A stretch of DNA of 64,000 nucleotides from Salvia splendens (GCF_004379255.2 NC_056050.1:18779514-18843513); one strand, 5' to 3'. Numbered from the stretch's first letter, positions 34,585-44,533 are shown. Program-made: numbers and translations. The notes: a model not told the origin generated them from the letters alone.

Positions 34585-34837
34585 GAAGGATCTATTAGCT
34601 CCCGATGGTTGTGCGGAAGCTGTTGTGCTCCGTACTCTTCATCCTCTAGAGAGATGTCACTGTCGGATTCCGACTCTTCACTAACAGATCAGAGAACCCC
34701 ATCGCATCGTCAGGAGACAAACGACAGCGACTATACTGCTAGTGAAGAGTCGGAATCCGACAGTGACATCTCTCTAGAGGATGAAGAGTACGGAGCACAA
34801 CAGCTTCCGCACAACCATCGGGAGCTAATACATCCTC
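34585..34837. repeat. Hairpin at the junction of oppositely oriented blocks
   Basis: The arm 34585-34684 is the near-perfect inverse of 34740-34837, with a 55-base loop. The left copy includes TTAGCTCCCGATGG and the right copy CCATCGGGAGCTAA. It lies exactly where minus-strand gypsy sequence gives way to the plus-strand ORF. Confidence 0.92.
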
Positions 34838-36111
34838 CGGTAGAGAGATTGAAGTACCGGCGTTGGAAGGTGAAGCTCACTGACGAGCTGATTGCGGACA
34901 TGAAACACTTTAGCACGAAGGACGACAGCAGCAAGCAATTCAAGGGCGGGAAGGTACTTTATTTCCCTTCCCTTGATGAATTAAATTTCCATGAGCCTTT
35001 CTTGTTGCATTTGCGTGCTTTGGGTTTTGATTGGCTGTTAGAAAACAAGGATCCGAGTGTACCTACAAGGTTGGCGAAGGAGTTTTTCACTACATTCAGA
35101 TTTAGGGTCACCACAGACTTGGATGAAGAGTCTATCACCTTTAGGGTATTCGGTAGGGAGGTGAGCATGAATTTGATCGAATGGACGGTAAGATTGGGGA
35201 TGTGTAGTTTAGAGGAGGCCATAGGGCCGGAGTGGAGAAGCAGGGAACGGGGGATTCCCCGTAGGCACGTAGAGTATGAGCCACAGGAGGCATGGGAAGA
35301 ATTAACTCACCCGGACGCTGGGCAGTATTCTTCAACTATCTCTTGCTCCATCCACTTCAACAACCTGATTTTACGCCTGGTACAACTCTACTTGGACTTC
35401 AACTTGCTGGGGCAGTCGAATTCAGCCGTCCGAACATCGATGACAGAACTACACCTCCTTTGGTGCGCCAAGCGCGGGAGGAAAATACATCTGGGTTTCT
35501 GGACAGCTTATCAGTGTCATCTCATTGCCACCCATCCCGCGAGAAACCTTTCCCTCTGCCATATCTTGGGAGCATTCGTAACGAACAACATCACCATCTC
35601 GGAGGCCGAAGGCTTATCTCCCCTAATCATGGTGGAACCTCCTGGCCCGTTTGATACGCCCTTTTTCGTCCGCACGAACACTGTCTATATCAGGGAAGGT
35701 GCCCTGCGTTTTTACGCGATGGGTGAGGAGGCTATCCCGTCTGGAAGAGTTGCAGCAAGCCAGGGAACACAAGCTCAAGCGCAGAGGCAAGAGAGATTGG
35801 AGAGAGCAGTGGCAGAGCTAACGGAGGAGAATAGGCAGGCCAGAGCGGAGTTGACTCGCCTGACAAATGTGATGGAAAGTATTCTGAAGGAGTTAGCGAC
35901 AGGAAAGATAGTTCGAGGAGCTGGACCGAGTGGCCACGGAGGCCAGACTGATGAACCAAGAGTAGCCGAGACAGAAGTGGAAGCGACAGAGGAAAAAGGT
36001 ACCGAGGAAACGGCAGAATCTGAGGAAAGTGAATCCGAATCTGAGAGAGAGGAGTCCAAAGAACCACCTGCACCAACCCCTGCCCCACGGAGGAGCAGGA
36101 GAAATATATGA
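34654..36111 (+). CDS. Athila ORF-1-like retrotransposon protein, open frame
   Basis: The uninterrupted frame extends from 34525, but the first ATG followed by plausible sequence is 34654 (MSLSDSDSSL). This ATG lies in the left hairpin arm, so the original N-terminus may be lost. The 485-residue product has an acidic serine-rich start (ESESDSDISLEDEE). The conserved middle reads FLLHLRALGFDWLL, REVSMNLIEWTVRLGM, NLLGQSNSAV and HLGFWTAYQC. Next come a coiled coil (RLERAVAELTEENRQARAEL) and a highly acidic tail ending RRSRRNI. It resembles the Athila ORF-1 family (PF03078), whose function is unknown. It sits upstream of a 3' region and LTR, as in Athila elements. The element itself is defective. 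Confidence 0.75.
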   Translation: MSLSDSDSSLTDQRTPSHRQETNDSDYTASEESESDSDISLEDEEYGAQQLPHNHRELIHPPVERLKYRRWKVKLTDELIADMKHFSTKDDSSKQFKGGKVLYFPSLDELNFHEPFLLHLRALGFDWLLENKDPSVPTRLAKEFFTTFRFRVTTDLDEESITFRVFGREVSMNLIEWTVRLGMCSLEEAIGPEWRSRERGIPRRHVEYEPQEAWEELTHPDAGQYSSTISCSIHFNNLILRLVQLYLDFNLLGQSNSAVRTSMTELHLLWCAKRGRKIHLGFWTAYQCHLIATHPARNLSLCHILGAFVTNNITISEAEGLSPLIMVEPPGPFDTPFFVRTNTVYIREGALRFYAMGEEAIPSGRVAASQGTQAQAQRQERLERAVAELTEENRQARAELTRLTNVMESILKELATGKIVRGAGPSGHGGQTDEPRVAETEVEATEEKGTEETAESEESESESEREESKEPPAPTPAPRRSRRNI

Positions 36112-37337
36112 CCACCCCACTGACCAGTATATTTTCTTTTCTTTTTAATTTCAGTTTTTTATTTGTTATTTTTGTTGTTTTTAGGTAGAGTAATTTTGTG
36201 TTGCATGTGAGTGTAAACCCTATTCATAACACTTAGACTATTGAGCATGTGTGTGTAAACCCAATTCATAACACTTAGACTATTCAATAGTCTAAGTGTG
36301 ACAAGTACGGGGTTTACTACTTTGATGCATGTGTTTGTGTTTATATTGTTTTCACTTCGTGTGCATGTTAACTCACACTTAGCCTACTGCGTAGCCTAAG
36401 TGTGGGGAGTTTATGTATATATGTGTTTGTTTTTGTTAAGATCTGTTTAGGTTTAAAACTCTCCCACTTAGCCTATTGCATAGTCTAAGTGTGAGAAGTT
36501 TTAGTATCAGCATGTGTCGTTCTTGTTTTGGTATGTCCGTGTGTAAGCCATACTAGCCATTACCTTTTCCACTTCATAGCCTTATCTGAGGGCAGACACT
36601 TGTGAAGTGGGAGGGGGAATGCAATGGCCAGTATGACATATGTGTATATGTGTAGTCTGTGTTTAGTGTTTGTGTAGTGTTTTTCTAGGTCTAGTTTTTT
36701 TTATACGTGTTGATTGGGCTTAAAACTCAACTGTCTCGAGCTGACGGTGAGGGGAATTGAGGGAGATAGGACATGCTGGACAATGGAAACCACCCCCCTT
36801 AGTATCTCCTAGTCAGTACAGATGTTGCAAGTATGAGAGAAAAGCCCATCCCTAGAGCCAAACGCAAAAGCCCTCTTAAAATGTGAGTAAAAGCCTAAAG
36901 TGGAACCACTTTCCACCAAACTAGAAAAGAAAAGAGTGGCTGCCACATGATGCCTAGGGTGAGGTGACCGCGTGTGGCAAGACCTGAAGGCAGTAGAAAA
37001 CCCCCCCTAAAAAAACCACCTTTAGAACCTTTTTTTCTAGCCATATCTACACCCATATATAACCCCCTAGCCGCTGGGACTGTGTGTGTGCTAGGCATAA
37101 GGCAAGAAGGCAAGTGGCCAAAAGGACATACAAAAAGAAAACCAACTGGAGAAGGAAATTGAGAAGCAAGGAGAAAAATGATCAGGAAGAGATTCCAGGC
37201 CCCAAAAAGATTAGAAGGAATAAGGGTGGCGAAGCCACACAAAGAATGTTGAAGAAAATGGTCGAAAACACTTGACCACAAAAAAAAAGAAAGAATAAGG
37301 GTGGCGAAGCCACAAGACGCTACTGACCAGTTGGAGA
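36112..37337 (+). other. 3' non-coding region with three palindromes
   Basis: Three palindromic hairpins follow the ORF: 36271-36299 (CACTTAGACTA / TAGTCTAAGTG), 36374-36404 (CACACTTAGCCTAC / GTAGCCTAAGTGTG) and 36464-36493 (CACTTAGCCTATTGC / TAGTCTAAGTGTG). A larger imperfect stem (CCATACTAGCCATT with AATGGCCAGTATG, 36547-36632) follows. There is no credible coding sequence. Confidence 0.75.
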
Positions 37338-38079
37338 CCAATATCAGAAAATGTCCAACCGAGAGAAGTAACAGCCGAAAGCTCAAATGCACACAGTTCT
37401 CCCACATCAAAATAAGTATTAGTTTTTGAACAACCACCCCAAACACTACAAACCAATAGCCCCGTTACAAGCCTTAAAGACCTTCAGAAGCCGCACGTGA
37501 AATCTAAATCCGAAGCATTTGTGGTTCAGCATTATGAGAGAATACAGTCCTAACATCCCTGGTGAGGAATGAGTGACTGAGCGAATCTAGTGTTTGGCCG
37601 CGAGTATCGGTGATCTTGACGAGCAGATGTACTGACTGGGAAGGAAAAGGGGGGCGGCAGAAATTCAAGGCTATCTAAGGTCAGATTGCACCTGATCCCA
37701 AGGGGATGGATGGTTGAAAATATAGCCCGATTAATGTGTTTAAGTGTTTTTGTGTGTTTATGTGTATTTCTTTTTTTTTTTGTCTTTCATATGTTTTTAT
37801 TTGCGTCAAGTTTAGAGTCTAGTTAGAGCATCCACAATAGCGCCTAGCGCACCGCTTAGCCGAGCGCCGGCGCTAGGCGGTGCACTAGGCGATCTATTGC
37901 AACCGCCTAGCGGTTTCCGGATTTAAAAACCGCCTAGCGCTCGGCGGTTCCGTGGTGCTAGGCGGTGCACTGGGCGATCCGCTCGGCGCTATTGCAGCGT
38001 CCGGATCGCCTAGCGCACCGCCTAGCGCGATTTTTTTTTCCGAAACACTATATTTACGCGCCTTGCACGTCATTTTCAT
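37338..38079. repeat. Left arm of a 742-bp inverted duplication
   Basis: This is the inverse of 39972-40714, differing only by rare single bases and small indels as read by eye. It contains gypsy 3' non-coding sequence plus the first about 250 bases of Harbinger H3, so the duplication postdates the H3 insertion. Confidence 0.93.
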
Positions 38080-39649
38080 TCGCACCACTTGTTTTAACGA
38101 GTACTCTCTCTATCTAAATTTCTGTACAAGATCAACAATGGTAAATGGATCTCAACAACGAGCCTACTTCAGGGAGTAGCGGGTCTCAAAGTCAAACTCC
38201 CCCGGTCCCCGTGGGAAGTGGATGGAGTCAGATGCCACCATACTACAACATGTACCTGTGGCAGCAGATGATGCCGGGGTGGGCACCCAGTGTCCAGATG
38301 ATGCCGGGATGCAGATGATGCCCGGGGGGGTACATGCGACGCAAGGGACGCCGGGGGGGGGGGGTACCGACGACGGGGGGATCCCTGGAGACACAGGGGA
38401 CGCCGGGGGACGTCTATCACCCCAATTTTGATTTTTCGACTGGTTCGTCGCACACATCGACCCCAACAGAGGCGCAGCCATTGCCCCAATTTGACACTTT
38501 CTCCTTCGATGAATTGGGGTTAGATCTTCTCGGTGTTCCGGATGCTCCCGTTCAAACGTGGGGTGCAGGGCGGGGTCGTGGTGCCCCAAAGAAGAAAAAC
38601 AAGGGGAAGAGGGTCGGCGAGTCCTTGCAGCCGGGTGAGGACGACAGCTCGGTACAGAGGAGGTGGACGGACGTGGAGAACGTCGCGCTGGCCAAGGCGT
38701 GGGTAAGTGTTTGCGACGATCCCCTCATTTCGAACAACCAGAGGATCGTCAACTTGTGGGGCAAGATAGCAGCAGCCTACCAGAGGTTTTTCCCGGAGGG
38801 GAGGCGATGCACCGGGGAGGATTGCCGGAAGGGGTGGGACCGAATCAGGGCTGCGGTCTCCCGATTTTCGGGCTTGTACACCAACGCCCTCCGCATGATG
38901 AGCAGTGGCCAAACGGAGGAAGACTACAGGAGGATAGCGGAGAAAGCCTTCAGGGGTGTATAAGGACTTCACCTAATGGAACTGCTATCTTGTGCTGAAC
39001 GACTCCGAGAAGTTCCGAGTAGGTGTCGACGCTGGCTGGCCGAAGAAGCAACGATTGAACTATACCGGTGATTTCAGCGGCAACAGCGGTGGTTCCCACG
39101 ACCTCCCCGAGACGGCCCAGGAGGTCCCGACCCCTCGTTCGTTCGCTCGCCGAACTCGCCCGGTTGGGCACAAGCGGGCTCAACGGGAGGCGAAGGGGAT
39201 CGCCGTGGAATAATTTGAAAATAACCATTAGGTGAAACTAACCATTAGGTTGCATTTATTGGAAAATAACCATTAGAGTTTCTAGCAGAGGAGTGAATTA
39301 TTGTACTTTTTTGTTAATTATTGTAATTTTTTAAAATTATTGTACTTTTTTAAAATTATTGTACTTTTTAAAATTTTAATAGTATTATTAATGTTTCCCG
39401 TATATGTCTCGTAAATTAAATTCCGTATATTGTGTGATTGTTAATTATTTCATTTTTATATAATTATTATTAGTGATGTGGCTATTGATGTGGCTATTGA
39501 TGTGGCTGGGCTATTTATGATGTGGCTAGGCTATTGTTGGGTTATTTATGATGTGGCAGGAGGATTTTTAGTGTTGATGATGTGGCAGGAGGAGTTTGTG
39601 GCTAGGCTATGGCTGGGCTATTGCTGGGCTATTCCTATTGTGGATGCTC
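37826..39649 (+). mobile_element. PIF/Harbinger element H3, 1824 bp
   Basis: The ends GAGCATCCACAATAG (left) and its inverse CTATTGTGGATGCTC (right) are perfect over 15 bases. TTA duplications lie at 37823-37825 and 39650-39652. The left subterminal 230 bases are packed with CGCCTAGCG and its inverse. The right subterminal region (39475-39640) has repeated GTGGCTAGGCTATT-like words. Only an ORF1-type gene is present, and no transposase. Confidence 0.92.
38145..39213 (+). pseudogene. Broken Harbinger ORF1 (Myb/SANT-like) of H3
   Basis: ATG 38145 gives MDLNNEPTSGSSGSQSQ and a methionine- and proline-rich N-terminus. A TGA interrupts the frame near 38316 in a tandem GATGATGCCGGG-like repeat. 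The same frame resumes with FSFDELGLDLLGV, a basic KKKNKGKR stretch, and the SANT-like domain RRWTDVENVALAKAWVSV through NLWGKIAAAYQRF and CRKGWDRIRAAV. After EKAF a frameshift and a TAA at about 38973 interrupt YKDFT. The C-terminal frame then gives CYLVLNDSEKFRVGVDAGWP and ends at 39213. It is homologous in role, but not closely in sequence, to the H2 protein. Confidence 0.8.
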
Positions 39650-39652
39650 TTA

Positions 39653-39754
39653 AGGATAGAGTCGGTCAGGGGTGTAACCAGGCTAGAATTCGACTTATTT
39701 CTTTTTTGTTTGTTCTTCACGCTTGAGGACAAGCATGCGTAAGTGTGAGCATTT
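39653..39754 (+). other. Polypurine-like tract before plus-strand LTR1
   Basis: CTTGAGGACAAGC and AAGTGTGAGCATTT lie immediately before the TGATAAGTCG start of the LTR, as expected for a 3' LTR of a plus-strand Athila/Tat-like element. Confidence 0.65.
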
Positions 39755-41723
39755 TGATAAGTCGTATTCTAGGCCTTGGTTACTAGTCAGTATAACGTGC
39801 ATAATTGGATTATATCTGCAAAACAGTTGCTAAAGTGTGCAGGGAAAGGGTTCTAGTCTGGAAAGAGTCAGACAACTCAGGTGAAAAGGGCATTAGAATG
39901 TTGCTATACTGACCAGTATGCATGTCAAAAAGTCTCGAGATGGAGAAGAAGGATTCCTGGGAAGATCAACCATGAAAATGACGTGCAAGGCGCGTAAATA
40001 TAGTGTTTCGGAAAAAAAAATCGCGCTAGGCGGTGCGCTAGGCGATCCGGACGCTGCAATAGCGCCGAGCGGATCGCCCAGTGCACCGCCTAGCACCACG
40101 GAACCGCCGAGCGCTAGGCGGTTTTTAAATCCGGAAACCGCTAGGCGGTTGCAATAGATCGCCTAGTGCACCGCCTAGCGCCGGCGCTCGGCTAAGCGGT
40201 GCGCTAGGCGCTATTGTGGATGCTCTAACTAGACTCTAAACTTGACGCAAATAAAAACATATGAAAGACAAAAAAAAAAAAGAAAAACACATAAACACAC
40301 AAAAACACTTAAACACATTAATCGGGCTATATTTTCAACCATCCATCCCCTTGGGATCAGGTGCAATCTGACCTTAGATAGCCTTGAATTTCTGCCGCCC
40401 CCCTTTTCCTTCCCAGTCAGTACATCTGCTCGTCAAGATCACCCATACTCGCGGCCAAACACTAGATTCGCTCAGTCACTCATTCCTCACCAGGGATGTT
40501 AGGACTGTATTCTCTCATAATGCTGAACCACAAATGCTTCGGATTTAGATTTCACGTGCGGCTTCTGAAGGTCTTTAAGGCTTGTAACGGGGCTATTGGT
40601 TTGTAGTGTTTGGGGTGGTTGTTCAAAAACTAATACTTATTTTGATGTGGGAGAACTGTGTGCATTTGAGCTTTCGGCTGTTACTTCTCTCGGTTGGACA
40701 TTTTCTGATATTGGACATTTGAGTTCCACATTATCTCGTTCCAGCTAGTTCGTCGCGTAGTGACAGTCGTTTCATCGCCCGGAGTGGCAAAACAATCTTT
40801 AATTGCTTTCGTAGTTAATCTTACTTGTTTTTCTTACGTTGGATCTGTTGCATTTTCAATACTTGCTGACTTTGAAGTGCTTTGGTTGAGATCCAGACGT
40901 TTTATTACTATGAAGTTGTTTTTGTGCATCGGTTTCTGTTTGATTCAGTTTATTTCTGCCTAGATAGTGTAGATCTAGTTGCTACTGTAATTTCCAAGTG
41001 TTGAATGCATATTTTCCTTTCTAAGTTGATTGTTCCGATTTTGTGAATTGAGTTTGATGTTAGATTTAGATTTAAGTGTTAAGTGCGAAGGCTTAGTTCA
41101 CGTGATTTCTGCCACCTTACATGCTACCCAGTGAGCGTAATTTCAGTTTCGCTAGTTTAATCTTTTGATTTGGAGTTTTAATTGTTAGATCTGTTTTCGT
41201 GAGTTGTTAATTTGAAACTCTCGTTGATGAATTCTGGGTTTGTTGATCTGAGTTTATTCATGTGGAAGAAGATAACACCTACATCTAAGTTTGGGACCAC
41301 TTTTGCTTTTTAGTTACTTTTTGCTTTGTCCTTTACTTTTCTCTACCTTTTTTTGCTGGTACCATACAGATCTGTCAGCCTAGTCACCTAACTACCACTT
41401 ATTCTCTGATATTCCATTTAGCCTTTTATGGTAGCCCGTACCCTCCATATATTTTTTGAAACATAATGTTCCCTCAATCTCACGTACACAGCTGCTTGTT
41501 AATCATCTTTCACACCTCCTAGTCTGTAGTGTACCACCTTAATTTCCAGTCTACATAGAATCTCAACCCAAAGCGTGGTAGCTAACCAACAATTCTAGAA
41601 TATCACCACAATTACCAAAGCGCATTCATCTCTGTAGGATTCGACCCTTACATCCACTATACTAGTCAGTAGAAGTGGGTTGAGGAATTATTGATACCAG
41701 GTTCATTCTTAGCTGGGACTTCC
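39755..41723 (+). repeat. LTR1, plus orientation, with inverted insert
   Basis: It starts TGATAAGTCGTATTC and matches the solo LTR at 53683-55201 in the same orientation. Between 39972 and 40714 an inverted copy of 37338-38079 replaces roughly 200 bases of normal LTR. The LTR stops at GGGACTTCC (41723), short of its normal end. Confidence 0.85.
39972..40714. repeat. Right arm of the 742-bp inverted duplication
   Basis: It begins ATGAAAATGACGTGC inside LTR1 and ends TTTTCTGATATTGG. It carries the inverse of the H3 left end without H3's right end, so it is a copy and not a transposition. Confidence 0.93.
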
Positions 41724-41794
41724 AACGGCGCCATTTGAAAGAGCAGGTTTGAGCAGTACTGACCAGTAACCAAGGCCTAGAATACGATTTATCA
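41724..41794 (-). repeat. Remnant 5' LTR1 (59 bp) and primer-binding site, minus
   Basis: Read on the minus strand: 41794-41736 starts TGATAAATCG and ends CCTGCTCTTTCA. It holds LTR1's first about 38 bases joined to its last about 20. Two bases later TGGCGCCGTTGG (41733-41722) is a gypsy-type primer-binding site. It is followed at once by the inverse of the plus-strand LTR1 end. Confidence 0.75.
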
Positions 41795-41799
41795 GTATT

Positions 41800-43315
41800 C
41801 TCCAGACTAGAAAGGACGGAAATCAAGGTACTCAGTTGCAAACTTCACCCAGGGACACCTTACTGAAATGGCTAGAGCATTCGAAGCTGCTCTTTATGAA
41901 GAAGAAGAGATTCCCAATCCTTCGAGATGGCAATAAAACACAAGCACTGGAGGGAAGCCATGAAGAAGGAGATTGATGCCCTGATAAAAAATGAAACATG
42001 GGAGAGGTGTACTCTACCTCCGGGAAAGAAACCAGTAGCATGTCGTTGGATCTTCACCATAAAACGACGTGCAGATGGTTCAATCGAGAGATATAAGGCA
42101 AGATTGGTTGCTAAGGGATACACTCAAGTGTATGGAGTTGACTATGAGGAAACTTTCTCCCCGGTGGCCAAACTAAATACAGTATGAACCCTTCTGTCTG
42201 TAGTTTCGTGCAAATGCCTTTCTTCATGGTGAACTTGAGAAAAACAAGGAAGTCTATATGGAGGTCCCACCAGGCCTAGACGAAGAATTTGGAAAAGGGC
42301 AGGTATGCAGATTGAGAAAGACCCTTTATGGGTTAAAGCAATCACAAAGAGTATGGTTTGGAAGATTCTATCAGGCAATGTTCAAACATGGCTTCAAACA
42401 GAGCCATTCAGATCACACACTATTTCTGAAAGAAAGGAATGAAAAATGACATGCTTGATTATTTATGTTGATGACATGATCATAACAGGAGATGATGTTG
42501 AAGAAATCCAGAATCTGAAGAAGAATCTTTTCAAAGAATTTGAAATGAAGGACTTAGGAGCTTTGAAGTACTTCCTAGGGATTGAAGTGTTGAGATCCAA
42601 GCACGAAATCTTTTTAAGGCAGAAGAAGTATATACTTGATATGCTCACCGGGACGGGCATGCTTGACTGCAAGCCGGCTGAAACTCCAATGATACCCAAC
42701 CATGGGTTGAAAATTGTGGATGGAGCTAAACCTACAGATAGTGAAAGATACCAACGACTAGTAGGAAAGCTTATCTACCTCTCTCACACGAGGCCCGACA
42801 TCGCATATGCCGTTGGAGTGGTTAGTCAATTCATGCATCAGCCTCAAGAAGATCACATGGATGCTATCATGAGAATTGTAAGATATCTAAAAGGAACCTC
42901 CAGTTATGGGATATTCCTAAAGAAAAAAGAAGATTTGGAAATTGATGGGTACACCGATGCAGATTGGGCAAACAATCCAGTTGATAGAAAATCAACTGGA
43001 GGATATTTTACCTTTGTTGGGGGTAATTTAGTCACTTGGAGGAGCAAGAAGCAGAAAGTGGTTTCCTTGTCAAGTGTGGAAGCTGAATTCCGAGGGATCA
43101 GAAGCGGTCTTATGGAGATACTCTGGCTTCGAAGATTATTAATAGAAATCGGATTCCCACCGACAAGGAGAAGTCAACTTTTCTGTGACAATAAAGCTGC
43201 AATTAGCATTTCAGAAAATCCCGTACAGCATGATAGGACCAAACATGTTGAAGTCAATCGTCATTTTATCAAAGAAAAACTTGAAAGCGGGATTATCGAG
43301 TTCCCATTTGTCTGA
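41800..43315 (+). pseudogene. Copia-1 pol, second part: RT and RNase H
   Basis: After the gypsy composite the copia-1 frame resumes with stops near 41809 and 41934. The RT then reads [28 protein letters not shown] and [18 protein letters not shown] deletion near 42185-42225 removes the block before AFLHGEL that holds the first RT aspartate. KTLYGLKQSQRVWF follows. Another frame change leads to MTCLIIYVDDMIITGDD with an intact YVDD. From 42446 the frame is open through the RNase H domain (DGYTDADWANNPVDRKST, SSVEAEFRGI, CDNKAAISI) to 43315. The stretch 43316-43388 holds the G-rich polypurine tract. Confidence 0.9.
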
Positions 43316-43379
43316 TCCGAGGAACAACTGGCAGACATTCCTTGGCAAGTTAAGTATCGGGGATACCGTTACTCAACTT

Positions 43380-43388
43380 GAGGGGGGG
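43380..43388 (+). other. Polypurine tract of copia-1
   Basis: GAGGGGGGG directly precedes the 3' LTR, the standard plus-strand primer position. Confidence 0.9.
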
Positions 43389-43650
43389 TGTTGGAAAAGA
43401 AGACCACATTAATATGCCGCTCACATTCATTATGGAGAGTTCCTAAGTAGCGTAGAGTTCCTAAGTGTTGTAGAGTTCCAATCCCATTTATTGATATACT
43501 AGAACTTTCTCATTCACCCTATAAATACTAGGGTAATGAACATTTGGAGAGAACAACAAAAAATAAGCATTGGAATATTTCTCTATACACTTTATCCTTT
43601 CAAATGTCTAACCAATCTTTCTCTACCTCTCTCGATTACCATCTTTAACA
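43389..43650 (+). repeat. 3' LTR of copia-1
   Basis: It begins TGTTGGAAAAGAAGACC and ends ATCTTTAACA. It is followed by the GTTCG duplication and then C2/GRAM coding sequence. Confidence 0.95.
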
Positions 43651-43764
43651 GTTCGATCAATTCCTCGAAAGTGGAATCCTCAAAAGAAGTCTCCATGACA
43701 CAGTCTTCATTATCAGACTGCGTAGATAGTTCAGAGGAAGTCTCGTCTCGTGGTGCCTCATTCT

Positions 43765-43953
43765 CATTTTTTTTTTTAAAAAAAAAAAAAAAAATTAACT
43801 TCATATATTTATATCATATATATGAAGGAGGAAATTACAAATCAACTATAACAAGGAGGAAAGACAAATTACGCCACCCAGGGTTCGAACTCGAGACCTC
43901 CAGGATAGACGCGGTATCCAGCACCCTTTACCGCTAGGCCAAGGGGCTTGGAT
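43765..43953 (-). mobile_element. tRNA-derived SINE
   Basis: Read on the minus strand from 43953, it has a tRNA-like head with an A box (TGGCCTAGCGGTAAAGG) and a B box (GAGTTCGAACCC) about 30 bases apart. A short unrelated body and a poly(A) tail (inverse of the T/A run at 43767-43795) follow. A perfect 14-bp duplication TGGTGCCTCATTCT flanks it at 43751-43764 and 43954-43967. It is inserted in exon 2 of the C2/GRAM pseudogene. Confidence 0.92.
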
Positions 43954-44308
43954 TGGTGCCTCATTCTTGTTATGGAAGAGTTTCTCCAAGCGACCAGCAA
44001 GCGCCTTCATCAAATGTTTCCCTTCGTTCGACTTTCGGGGTGCAGGGGGAGATGCGTGACCATTTTGAATCCTACTTTCCCATTGTAAGTGATTTTGACT
44101 CTCAGGAGACATCCACGTCTCCTGATGCCTACCGTGCGGGGATAGCGCGGGAAGAATTTTACCTACATTATTGATAAAAGGCAGCCATAATAATCTTTCC
44201 CACTCTGCTGAAATTACCATAACTCAACATGGAAAATGCTCAATCACTCGCAAAACTTGTCAATAAATAATGTGTTTTAGTATATTCAACCTATAAACAT
44301 GACCAAAT

Positions 44309-44533
44309 TGTTGGAAAGGCAACTTGAAGTATCCAAGAATGTTGGGAAGAGAAAGTATGAAATTCCAACCCATTGGAAAGAGAATATAGCATTTATAATG
44401 TAGAGTCCCAATAGTCTAGTCCCTATGTACATTTATATCTAATGCTCTATAAATACCAATGTACAATGTATCAAAAAACACAATTCAGTGAATAAACATT
44501 CTTCTCCAATATTCAAAATCTGATTATTCAACA
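44309..44533 (+). mobile_element. Solo copia LTR, 225 bp
   Basis: It begins TGTTGGAAAGGCAACTTG and ends ATTATTCAACA. CAAAT duplications lie at 44304-44308 and 44534-44538. CTATAAATACC near 44450 resembles the TATA region of the copia-1 LTR, so the families are related. It lies in intron 1 of the C2/GRAM pseudogene. Confidence 0.9.

Larger units (their letters stand above)
18051..41794 (-). mobile_element. Rearranged Athila-type Ty3/gypsy composite, 23.7 kb
   Basis: Both extreme ends are those of one LTR family in minus orientation. The left end begins TGAAAGAGCAGGTTTG. The right end finishes TACGATTTATCA, the inverse of a TGATAAATCG start. GTATT duplications flank them. The interior is not a simple element. 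A minus-strand block (19740-34570: 3' region, Athila ORF-1-like remnant, integrase, RNase H) meets a plus-strand block (34654-41723: Athila ORF-1-like frame, 3' region, LTR) at a hairpin. Gag, protease and RT are missing. Copia-2 (24796-33641) and Harbinger H3 (37826-39649) are nested inside. How the composite formed is unknown; see findings. Confidence 0.8.
15159..43650 (+). mobile_element. Ty1/copia element copia-1, split by nested insertions
   Basis: Two LTRs of 262 bp each, a primer-binding site, gag/pol remnants in copia order (protease, integrase, RT, RNase H) and a polypurine tract define a plus-strand copia element. The internal sequence is interrupted at 18051-41794 by a gypsy composite. 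Without that insert the element would be about 4.7 kb, normal for copia. The LTRs differ at 11 positions by eye, so the insertion is not recent. The coding region has several stops and frameshifts. It interrupts an exon of the C2/GRAM gene. Confidence 0.95.

Noticed and set aside
36895..37446. A 183-codon hydrophobic minus-strand ORF
   Set aside because: It lies antisense in the 3' non-coding region of a gypsy block, partly in sequence that is duplicated in inverse elsewhere. There is no family resemblance.
18051..41794. Reading this block as a single ordinary full-length gypsy element
   Set aside because: The LTRs are in opposite orientations, two LTR families are present and coding blocks face each other. 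Only the extreme ends and GTATT duplications behave like a normal insertion.
43855..43953. A tRNA gene
   Set aside because: A and B boxes are present, but the sequence does not give a cloverleaf with an acceptor stem. A poly(A) tail and a 14-bp target duplication show a SINE.
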